A DNA stretch of 15,717 nt from CAZCGA01 sp964498075 (GTDB taxonomy: Bacteria; Desulfobacterota; Binatia; HRBIN30), in assembly GCA_964498075.1 (NCBI GenBank), contig CAZCGA010000140.1, forward strand, positions 1-15,717, in the 5' to 3' direction. The translations under genes and the position numbers were made by a program. Position 1 is the first letter of the stretch; the number at the start of each line of letters is the position of its first letter. This document shows positions 7,189 to 13,851 of the stretch, piece after piece. Under the pieces are notes generated by a model that did no database searches, had not been told where the DNA came from, and saw nothing but the letters and a program-made list of their open reading frames with translations.

Positions 7189-8001
7189 TCAGGCCGGCTG
7201 CTGCTCGATCGGCCCGTCGATCGTCACCGGCGCATCCGGCCGACGGAACCGCTCGATAGTGGCCTTCAGCTCGGGCCTGACGTGATCCTCGTTGTAGCCG
7301 TTAAACAGCGTCCCGACGAGACCGCGGTTCAGATCGCTCGTCCCCATGACCCAGTCGGCGATCGGAAAGGTCAGGTTGAGGTTCCGCGCCATCATGATCC
7401 CGAAATTATGATGCGCGGTGTGATGACGCCGGATGGTGTTGACGAACGGCACGTGGCGCACGAACCAATTGTCGCGCACGTGGCAGCAGTAGTGGAACGT
7501 CTCATAGATGAGGTACTGGCCGACCATCGTCACCATGAGGATGTAGCCCACATTCGGGTTCAGCAACCAGCCGAGCAGGAGCGCGAACGGCGTGCCGAGG
7601 GCCATGAACGTAAAGAGCGCGCGCCACGGGAAGAAGATGACCCGCCACTCGCGCGTCGAGCTGACCGTCATCTCGCTATCGGTGAAGTACTGGTGGTGCT
7701 GGCGTGTGTGCCGGTCGTAGATCGCGCGCAGCGCCCACACGTCGACCAGCCGGTGCATGACGTACTTGTGGATCCACCACTCGAACATGTTGGAGAAGAA
7801 AAACACCGGGATTACGAGCAGCCATTCCCAGCTCGCGTTCTCGAGCCGCGACACGCACCACGCGATGACGGACAGGCCGACGACATACATCACCCCAACG
7901 TGCACCGGACCGCTGTACAGCGGGTGGATTTGCGCCTGGTACTGCTCGCGGAACTTCAGTTGGCGCTCTGAGGGGTTGTGGTTGTCGACGAGCTCTGCCA
8001 T
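7189..8001 (-). CDS. Fatty acid hydroxylase / sterol desaturase family membrane protein
   Basis: This 270-residue integral membrane protein has the histidine clusters of the fatty acid hydroxylase superfamily, which bind a diiron centre for O2-dependent hydroxylation or desaturation. The clusters are HKYVMH (78-83), HTRQHH (98-103), FHYCCH (H170, H174) and HHTAHH (193-198). Hydrophobic segments lie near 34-52, 60-74 and 128-165. The chosen start is ATG at 8001, because AGGAGGTG lies 4-5 nt before it. An in-frame ATG at 8019 would place that ribosome site inside the coding region. It lies between panB-like copy 2 and the binding-protein gene, all on one strand. Its substrate is unknown. Being in an importer operon, it may act on the imported compound or on membrane lipid. 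Confidence 0.87.
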   Translation of the reverse strand: MAELVDNHNPSERQLKFREQYQAQIHPLYSGPVHVGVMYVVGLSVIAWCVSRLENASWEWLLVIPVFFFSNMFEWWIHKYVMHRLVDVWALRAIYDRHTRQHHQYFTDSEMTVSSTREWRVIFFPWRALFTFMALGTPFALLLGWLLNPNVGYILMVTMVGQYLIYETFHYCCHVRDNWFVRHVPFVNTIRRHHTAHHNFGIMMARNLNLTFPIADWVMGTSDLNRGLVGTLFNGYNEDHVRPELKATIERFRRPDAPVTIDGPIEQQPA

Positions 8002-8002
8002 G

Positions 8003-8014
8003 GCCACCTCCTGG
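8003..8014 (-). promoter_or_regulatory. Ribosome binding site that decides the hydroxylase start
   Basis: The minus strand reads CCAGGAGGTGGCC directly before the ATG at 8001. This near-perfect Shine-Dalgarno sequence supports ATG 8001 over the in-frame ATG 18 bases further upstream. Confidence 0.7.
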
Positions 8015-8047
8015 AGCATGAATTGTACCGATATGTTAGGCGCATCG

Positions 8048-8914
8048 CTACGCGTGCCGGCGCTTTTCGACCAGCCCGAGGAATTTCTCGTACTCCTTGT
8101 CGTCGACGCGGTAGCTGTGGTCGTCGTCCGGGAACGTTCCCGCCCTGACGTCGGCGGCGTAGGCCTTCAGACCGGCGACCGCGACCTCGGTGACGTTGGC
8201 ATAGCGCTTGGTGAACTTCGGCTTGAAGTCGGTAAACACCCCGAGCAGGTCGTAGGAGAGCAGGATCTGCCCGTCGGTGCCGGCGCCGGCGCCGATGCCG
8301 ATGGTCGGGATCTCGAGCTGCTGCGAGATCACGCTGGCGATCTTCGCCGGCACCGCCTCGAATTCGAGCATGAAGCAGCCGGCGTCCTGGATTGCGAATG
8401 CGTCCTCGAGAATCTTCATGGCCGCATCCGCCGTGCGCCCCTGGATCCTGAAGCCGCCGAACATCGCGATGGTGTGCGGCGTGAGCCCGATGTGCGAGGC
8501 GGTCGGAATGCCCGAGTCGACGAGCGCCTTGAGGATATGCGCCTGCGACTTGCCGCCCTGCGGCTTGACCGCGTCACACAGCGCCTCCTGCATGAAGCGG
8601 GTCGCGTTCGACAGTGCGCGCTCGATCGTGTGGTAGCTCTGATAGGGCATGCAGCCAAGCACGAAGGTGTTCGGCGCACCGCGCCGCACTGCGGCCGCGT
8701 GCAGCACCATCATGTCCATTGTCGCCGGGATGGTGTTCGGGTGACCGTGGCAGGTCATCGCCAGGCTGTCGCCGACCACGCACACGTCGACGCCGGCGGC
8801 CTCCGCCCATTTTGCGGAGGTGTAATCGAGGACCGACGTATAGACCATCTTCTCGCCGGTCTTCTTCGAGTCGCGCAGCTCGCTGATCGTGCGCTTCTTG
8901 CGTTCTTCGGCCAT
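8048..8914 (-). CDS. panB: PanB-like ketopantoate hydroxymethyltransferase family protein, copy 2 (altered metal site)
   Basis: This 288-residue paralogue of the protein at 650-1513 aligns with it without gaps through at least residue 186 and is about half identical by eye, sharing the MAEERKK start. Present are GDSLAM at 48-53 (D49 is the E. coli D45 ligand; the usual Gly52 is Ala), AVRRGAPN, K117, H141, E186, the GIGAGAG loop and the HSY end with about 20 extra residues. As in copy 1, two E. coli metal ligands are missing: D84 is C88 and E114 is Q119. Retained K117, H141 and E186 suggest an active enzyme with a changed reaction or metal use. ATG at 8914 follows a GGGGAGAGAAGG site. It lies 28 bp downstream of the phyH remnant, in the same order as the intact phyH-panB pair. 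Confidence 0.88.
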   Translation of the reverse strand: MAEERKKRTISELRDSKKTGEKMVYTSVLDYTSAKWAEAAGVDVCVVGDSLAMTCHGHPNTIPATMDMMVLHAAAVRRGAPNTFVLGCMPYQSYHTIERALSNATRFMQEALCDAVKPQGGKSQAHILKALVDSGIPTASHIGLTPHTIAMFGGFRIQGRTADAAMKILEDAFAIQDAGCFMLEFEAVPAKIASVISQQLEIPTIGIGAGAGTDGQILLSYDLLGVFTDFKPKFTKRYANVTEVAVAGLKAYAADVRAGTFPDDDHSYRVDDKEYEKFLGLVEKRRHA

Positions 8915-8936
8915 CCTTCTCTCCCCGGGTGCAGCG

Positions 8937-8952
8937 GCGCGCTCAGGCGCGC
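8937..8952. repeat. Hairpin spanning the stop codon of the phyH remnant
   Basis: GCGCGC-TCAG-GCGCGC is a perfect 6-bp stem whose loop holds the stop codon of the remnant. The intact phyH has the shorter counterpart CGCGC-TCAG-GCGCG at 1536-1549, at the same place relative to its stop. There is no T-tract. It may shape the phyH-panB junction in the mRNA or be a by-product of shared Arg-Ala-stop codons. Confidence 0.35.
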
Positions 8953-9050
8953 AAAGCGGACTTGTCCGTGCCCTGATAGAGCGCCTTTACCTGGCGCCCG
9001 ATCGCATCGGCATGCGCGGCGACCGCCTCGTTGGATAGCAGTTTTGGCAT
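8943..9050 (-). pseudogene. phyH remnant: in-frame internal deletion leaving 35 codons
   Basis: The minus strand encodes a complete 35-residue frame from ATG 9050 to TGA 8943. Its first six residues, MPKLLS, equal the start of the intact PhyH at 1541-2374. Its last 25 residues, from AAHADA to the stop, closely match that protein's C-terminus. At DNA level 8943-9022 aligns with 1541-1620 over 80 bp without a gap and with few mismatches. About 240 codons, including all iron and 2-oxoglutarate residues, are missing, so it cannot be an oxygenase. A GGAG ribosome-like site lies 8 nt upstream of the ATG. It precedes panB-like copy 2 by 28 bp, as intact phyH precedes copy 1. It could be a natural deletion or an assembly collapse; the scaffold has a real gap only 466 bp away. 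Confidence 0.8.
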
Positions 9051-9229
9051 GGTTCGATCTCCGGCGGCGGGGCTCGTCCCCCGGGACGGCCTGGACCCGC
9101 AGATCATATACGGTCGAGGTGCACTGCCACAATCGCATTGCCGGGCTGGATTGCGAGCGAGGGCTTGACTGCTGCATCGCCACGGTGCAAGGTTCCCTCA
9201 GGACAACGTCCACCAGGGGGAGACAGGCA
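9051..9229. promoter_or_regulatory. Divergent intergenic control region between the panB/liv block and the TRAP operon
   Basis: This is the longest gene-free stretch in the window (179 bp) and lies between divergent operons. Leftward, TATGAT (minus strand, 9103-9108) with TTGTGG (9127-9132) at an 18-bp spacing is a fair sigma-70-like promoter. Rightward, TTGACT (9165-9170) is a good -35 but has no good -10 at 16-18 bp. AGGGGGAG just before 9230 is the dctP ribosome site. No clear operator palindrome was recognised, and no regulator gene is present in the window. Confidence 0.45.
9103..9132 (-). promoter_or_regulatory. Candidate sigma-70 promoter for the phyH remnant / panB-like 2 transcript
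   Basis: Read on the minus strand: TTGTGG (-35, 3 of 6 consensus), 18-bp spacer, TATGAT (-10, 5 of 6). It lies about 50 bp upstream of ATG 9050. This is based on sequence match only. Confidence 0.35.
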
Positions 9230-10215
9230 ATGACGACATCCAGAAGAAAGTTCCTGAAAACGGCTGCTATCGCGGGTGCGGGCGGTGCGATCGCGGGCGC
9301 CCCTGCGGTCGTGAGAGCGCAGCAGGTCACGACCTGGCGCGCGCAGACGCTGTGGAGCGCCGCGGAACTGACCCACAAGTGCTTCGTGGATTTCTGCGAC
9401 CGCGTCAAGGCCGCATCGAACGGCCGGCTTGTGATCCAGCCGTTTGCCGCCGGCGCGGTCACGGGCGCATTCGAAACGCTGGATGCGGTCACCGCAGGGG
9501 TGTTGCAGGCGCAGGNNNNNNNNNNTTCGGCTACCAGCATCCCTGGCAGGCGGAAGCGTGGTTCTACCACCGGGGCGGCCTGCAGATGCTCCGCGAAGCC
9601 TATGCCAAGTACAACGCCTATCCGGTCGGCGTGAGCTGGTGGGGCGTGGAGTCCATCGTTTCGAAGAAACCGATCAACAAGATGGAGGACTTCAAAGGCG
9701 TCAAGTTCCGCTCGCCGCAGGGCATGACCGCCGAGATTCTCACCAAGCTGGGCGCCTCGATCGTCGTGCTCCCCGGCGGTGAGGTGTATTCCGCGCTCGA
9801 CAAGGGCGTGGTGGACGCCGCCGACTGGGCGACGGTGTCGATGAACGAGCGAATGGGCTTCCATGCCATCGCGAAAAACCCGACCAAGCTGTTCCACTCC
9901 ATGCCGATGCAGGAGTTCGCGGTCAACATGGATGCCTGGAAGAAGCTGCCCGACGATCTGAAGGCGCTGCTCTCCACCGGGGTGCGCGAATGGACCTGGG
10001 ACCAGGTGCAGCGCGTCGCGGTCGACGATGCGCGCGTGTCGAACGAGCTGGCCGCGAAGGGCGTCAACACCGCGGCATGGCCGGAGAGCGAGATGGCGAG
10101 GATCCGGCCGCTGGCGCAGCGCACCTGGGAGGAGTGGTCGAAAAAGACGCCCCTCGCCAAGGCGGCGTATGACTCGCAACTGGCCTGGCTCAGGGACCTC
10201 AAGGTCGTTGCTTGA
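9230..10215 (+). CDS. dctP: TRAP transporter substrate-binding protein DctP (interrupted by assembly gap)
   Basis: This is the periplasmic binding subunit of a TRAP importer. The first 95 codons (9230-9514) encode a twin-arginine signal (SRRKFLK, 4-10) ending near VRAQ, then a mature start. Ten Ns follow (9516-9525). The remaining 229 residues resume at 9526 in a different frame. They carry family marks: WFYHRGG, the FKGVKFRSPQG stretch whose Arg normally binds the ligand carboxylate, and LPGGEVYSALDKGVVDAAD. The frame change is explained by the arbitrary N count. Comparison with TakP-type proteins suggests about 20-22 residues are missing, and the phase requires a true gap of 3n+2 bases. The ligand is probably a carboxylate; its identity is unknown. 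ATG 9230 has an AGGGGGAG ribosome site. dctQ overlaps its stop. Confidence 0.87.
9516..9525. other. Assembly gap (10 Ns) inside dctP
   Basis: These are ten consecutive N bases. The coding phases on the two sides do not match across 10 bases, so the gap length is a placeholder. Confidence 0.99.
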
Positions 10216-10778
10216 CGCAGCAGGATCGCGCGGCTGGGGGCGATAGCGATCCCCCCCCGGCGCGGGTTTCGCTGCCCGATCGCTATTGCGATCTCGTCGA
10301 TCGCGTCAACAGTTGGGTCGGGCGCTTCTGGGCGCTTGCGATCTTCGGTGTCACGCTGGCAGTTCTCTACGAAGTGGTCTCGCGAAGCGTGTTCGGCCGG
10401 GGGACGCTGTGGAGCAATGAGACCACCGTCTACCTGTCGGCGGTCGCGTACCTGGTCGGCGGCGGGTACGCGCTGGCGCACCGCCGCCATGTGCGCATCG
10501 ACCTGATCTACGAGCGCTTGTCGCCCAGGGCGCGAGCGGGTCTGGACCTGTTCACCTTCATTTTCTTCCTGGTCTATGCCGGCGCGCTGATCTGGGTCGG
10601 CACCACCATGGGGTGGACCTCGTTCCAGCAGGGCGAAGGCACCGGAACGCCGTGGAATCCGCCGATCTGGCCGGTCAAGCTCGCGATCCCGGTCGCAGCC
10701 GTGCTGCTGCTCCTGCAAGGTATCGCCAACCTGCTGCGTGACACCGGCGTGGCGCGTCCGGACAGCCGCGCGTCGTGA
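10212..10778 (+). CDS. dctQ: TRAP transporter small permease DctQ
   Basis: This 188-residue small membrane subunit of the TRAP importer supports the large permease and helps docking of DctP. About four hydrophobic segments are seen (near 40-58, 72-88, 110-130 and 152-170). Landmarks are the WSNETTVYL stretch with a conserved Glu and the RRHVRIDL motif, both typical of the DctQ family. The start is TTG at 10212, overlapping the dctP stop as TTGA, so it is probably translated by coupling. The first ~20 residues are polar and rich in Asp/Pro and may be less certain. dctM starts within its last codons. Confidence 0.9.
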   Translation: MTQQDRAAGGDSDPPPARVSLPDRYCDLVDRVNSWVGRFWALAIFGVTLAVLYEVVSRSVFGRGTLWSNETTVYLSAVAYLVGGGYALAHRRHVRIDLIYERLSPRARAGLDLFTFIFFLVYAGALIWVGTTMGWTSFQQGEGTGTPWNPPIWPVKLAIPVAAVLLLLQGIANLLRDTGVARPDSRAS

Positions 10779-12091
10779 GCATCGAACTGCTGAGCCTGCT
10801 GTTCGTGGCGGTATTCGCCGCCGTCCTGCTCACCGGACTGCCGCTTGCCTTTGCCACCGGAGCGGTGGCCGTGGTGTTCGCGGTCGCGCTGTTCGGCTGG
10901 CCCGGGCTGACGCTGGTGGTCAGTCGCGTGTTCACGCTGATGGGCAATTACGTGCTGGTGTCGGTGCCGTTGTTTGTCTTCATGGCCTGCGTGCTGGAAC
11001 GCGCCGGCATCGCGGAGGCGATCTTTCGCGCCGCCCACGTCTGGGCCGGACGCATGCGCGGCGGGCTGGCAGTCGCGGTCATCATTTCCTGCGCGCTGAT
11101 GGCGACCATGGTGGGCGTCATCGGCGCGGAGATCGTCACCATGGGGGTGGTAGCGCTGCCAGCGATGCTGGCGCGGGGCTACAAGAAGGAGCTGGCGCTC
11201 GGTTGCATCTGCGCCGGCGGCGGCCTGGCAACGCTGATCCCGCCCAGCGTGGTGTTCATCATGTACGGCCTGACCGCGGGGGTTTCGATCGGCGAGCTGT
11301 ATGCGGCCGGCGTCGTTCCCGGGCTGATGCTGGCGGCGATGTACATCGCCTACATCATCATCCGCTGCCACCAGAGGCCGGACTTCGCACCGGCCGCGAG
11401 CGAAGCGGAACTGGCAATTACGCTGCGGGAGAAGTTCGGCCTGTTGCGAGAGCTCATCGTTCCGGCGCTGGTCGCTTTCGGCGTGCTCGGTTCGCTGTAT
11501 TTCGGTTGGGCGACGCCCACCGAGGCGGCTGGCGTCGGCGTCCTCGGCGCGGTGCTCGCGATGTGGTGGAACGGCAAGCTGGCCTGGACCAAGCTGCGCT
11601 TCGCGGCCGAAGACACGGCCAAGGTCACGGTAATGCTTTACTGGCTCTTCTTCGGCTCCTCGGCACTGATCGGCGTATACACCCTCGCCGGCGGCACCAA
11701 GCTCGTCCAGGACGTGATGACCTCGCTGCCGGTCGGGCCGATCGGCGTCGTGATCATGATCCAGGTCATCTGGATCGTGCTGGGCTGCTTCATCGACTGG
11801 ATCGGCATCCTGCTGCTGACGGCGCCGATCTTCGTGCCGGTGGTGATCGCGCTTGGCTTCGACCCGGTGTGGATGGGTGTGTTGTTCTGCATGAATATGC
11901 AGATCTCCTACATTTCGCCGCCATTCGGCCCGGCGGCGTTCTACCTCAAGGGGGTCACGCCTGCGGGCATCTCCCTCGGCGACATCTTCGCGTCGATCTG
12001 GCCTTACCTGGGCCTGCAGATCGTAGGCCTCGGCCTGGTCATCGCGTTCCCGCAGATCGCCCTCTGGCTGCCGGGCACGATGGCGAAGTGA
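10775..12091 (+). CDS. dctM: TRAP transporter large permease DctM
   Basis: This 438-residue large permease of the TRAP importer belongs to the ion transporter superfamily and drives Na+- or H+-coupled uptake with DctQ and DctP. It is hydrophobic throughout, with about 11-12 expected helices. The two pseudo-symmetric hairpin signatures are present: GGGLATLIPPSVVFIMYG near 148-165 and QISYISPPFGPAAFYLKG near 375-392. Length is normal. The start is GTG at 10775, overlapping the dctQ stop (GTGA). The flavoprotein gene follows after 10 bp, so importer and oxidoreductase are very likely co-transcribed. Confidence 0.93.
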   Translation: MSIELLSLLFVAVFAAVLLTGLPLAFATGAVAVVFAVALFGWPGLTLVVSRVFTLMGNYVLVSVPLFVFMACVLERAGIAEAIFRAAHVWAGRMRGGLAVAVIISCALMATMVGVIGAEIVTMGVVALPAMLARGYKKELALGCICAGGGLATLIPPSVVFIMYGLTAGVSIGELYAAGVVPGLMLAAMYIAYIIIRCHQRPDFAPAASEAELAITLREKFGLLRELIVPALVAFGVLGSLYFGWATPTEAAGVGVLGAVLAMWWNGKLAWTKLRFAAEDTAKVTVMLYWLFFGSSALIGVYTLAGGTKLVQDVMTSLPVGPIGVVIMIQVIWIVLGCFIDWIGILLLTAPIFVPVVIALGFDPVWMGVLFCMNMQISYISPPFGPAAFYLKGVTPAGISLGDIFASIWPYLGLQIVGLGLVIAFPQIALWLPGTMAK

Positions 12092-12101
12092 AGGTGCCGC
12101 C

Positions 12102-13826
12102 TTGCAACGTTCGCTGGATGCAGTGGTCGATGTCATGCGCGTGCAGGCAAGCGGCGACCCCGCGGTCGCGGTGTTGCCGGTGGCGGGGCACGAATCCGCG
12201 TCTGAGGAGTCCTGCGAGATACTGATCGCGGGCGGCGGCACCGGCGGAGTCGCCGCCGCGCTTGCGGCGGCAAGGGCCGGCCGGCGCGTGGTACTTCTCG
12301 AAGAAACGGACTGGCTGGGCGGCCAGATGACCGCACAAGGCATTTCGGCGCTCGACGAACACGAGCACATCGAGGCTTTCGGGGGCACGGCGAGTTACTA
12401 CAGGATGCGCGCGATGCTGCGCGATCACTACCGCGGCCGCGCCGGCGAAGCCGGGCGCCGTCCCGATTTCAATCCCGGCACCTGCTGGGTGACGCGGCTG
12501 GCATTCGAGCCGCGCGTCGCCGTCGGCGTGATCGAGCAGATGCTGCAGCCGTACGTCGAGGCCGGCCGGCTTGCGATCCACCGCAGGATGAAAGCCGTTG
12601 CCGCGACGACCGAGAGTGATCGTGTCACCGCCGTCATCGCGATGGGACTCGATGGCGGGCACCTGGTCCGGTTCCACCCCGAAGTGGTCATCGACGCAAC
12701 CGAACTGGGCGATCTGCTGCCGTTGTGCGGGGCGGAGCATGTAGTAGGCGCGGAGACCGTCGCGCAGACAGGCGAGAAGCAGGCGCAGCCCATGGAGGCC
12801 AAGCCGCATTGCGTGCAGAGCTTCACCTATACCTTCGCCTGCGAGCGCTGCGGCGACGGCGAAAACCATGTCATTCCCCGTCCGGAGAAGTACGAGCATT
12901 ACAGATCGGCGCAGCCCTACAGCCTCCGGATCGAAGTCCATGGCGGCGAGATCTACGGGGAGACGAGCGGCTGGCTCGAGTACCGGCTGTATGACGCGAT
13001 GCCGGGGACCAAGGGCGGGCTGTGGACTTACCGGCGCCTGCTCGACCGGTCGCTGTTTGGCGGTCATGACATCACGATGTTCAACTGGCCGGGCAACGAC
13101 TACCGCAATCAAAGCATCATCGGATGCGGGCCGATCGAAGTCGCAAGAGCGTTGCAGGACGCAAAGCGCGTGAGTCTGGGATTCCTGTACTGGTTGCAAA
13201 CCGAGCTGGCTGCGCCCGAGCTACGCTTGCGTGCGGACGTCATGGGCACGATAGACGGCCTGTCGAAGCATCCTTACATCCGCGAATCGCGCCGCATCCG
13301 GGCGAAGAAAACGATTGTCGAGCAGGAAGTGTCGGAGCACTACCAGAGCGGGCCGCGCGCGGCCCATTTTGCTGATTCCGTCGGCGTCGGCTGGTATCCG
13401 ATCGACATCCACCGCTCAGGCCCGGAGGATGTCGGCGCCAGTTGCCGCACCAAGCCGTTCCAGATTCCCCTGGGGGCCTTGTTGCCGGTGCGCATCGTCA
13501 ACCTGATTGCCGGTGGCAAGAACCTGGGCACCACGCATATCACCAACGGCTGCTATCGCCTGCATCCGATCGAGTGGAACATCGGCGAGGCCGCCGGGGC
13601 GTTGGCCGCGTTCGCGCTCGAGGAGCGCGTCTCGCCCGCTGCGGTGCGCGAGCTCGCCGATCTGCTCAAGCGGTTCCAGCGCCGCCTGCTCGACGACGGC
13701 GTGCCGCTCGCCTGGCTGACCGACGTTGGGGTGGACCATCCGGCTTTCGTCCCCAGCCAGCTCATGTTCATGAACGGCGAGCTTGCACCGGGCGCCGATC
13801 TGCTGTTTCATCCCAAAGCGCGATGA
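12102..13826 (+). CDS. FAD-dependent oxidoreductase (FAD_oxidored / PF12831-type)
   Basis: This 574-residue flavoprotein binds FAD through GGGTGG (44-49), followed by an acidic strand end at E67/E68 and LGGQ at 72-75. It has IDATELGD (197-204) and a C-terminal FAD-contact block around 467-500 (AGGKNLG, then HPIEWNIGEAAG). This is the arrangement of the PF12831 family. The substrate is unknown. A CxxC pair (C247, C250) is visible, but there is no recognisable iron-sulfur motif set. It is cytoplasmic, since the polar N-terminus of ~35 residues has no signal peptide. The start is uncertain: TTG at 12102 has AAGGTG 5 nt upstream and is preferred; ATG at 12135 is the alternative and would still keep the FAD loop. 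It sits between dctM (10 bp) and a PhyH-family gene (25 bp), suggesting sequential oxidation of a TRAP-imported compound. Confidence 0.88.
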   Translation: MQRSLDAVVDVMRVQASGDPAVAVLPVAGHESASEESCEILIAGGGTGGVAAALAAARAGRRVVLLEETDWLGGQMTAQGISALDEHEHIEAFGGTASYYRMRAMLRDHYRGRAGEAGRRPDFNPGTCWVTRLAFEPRVAVGVIEQMLQPYVEAGRLAIHRRMKAVAATTESDRVTAVIAMGLDGGHLVRFHPEVVIDATELGDLLPLCGAEHVVGAETVAQTGEKQAQPMEAKPHCVQSFTYTFACERCGDGENHVIPRPEKYEHYRSAQPYSLRIEVHGGEIYGETSGWLEYRLYDAMPGTKGGLWTYRRLLDRSLFGGHDITMFNWPGNDYRNQSIIGCGPIEVARALQDAKRVSLGFLYWLQTELAAPELRLRADVMGTIDGLSKHPYIRESRRIRAKKTIVEQEVSEHYQSGPRAAHFADSVGVGWYPIDIHRSGPEDVGASCRTKPFQIPLGALLPVRIVNLIAGGKNLGTTHITNGCYRLHPIEWNIGEAAGALAAFALEERVSPAAVRELADLLKRFQRRLLDDGVPLAWLTDVGVDHPAFVPSQLMFMNGELAPGADLLFHPKAR

Positions 13827-13851
13827 CGAATCTCTGCGAAGGAGGACTGAC

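Noticed and set aside
8755..10179. Minus-strand open frame running through the N gap
   Set aside because: It depends on reading through Ns and opposes dctP, the control region and the phyH remnant. The translation has no family motifs.
10574..12388. Long minus-strand open frame (604 codons) opposite dctQ, dctM and the flavoprotein start
   Set aside because: Composition is His/Arg/Asp-rich and repetitive, with no domain. The plus strand has clear TRAP genes with overlapping starts and stops.
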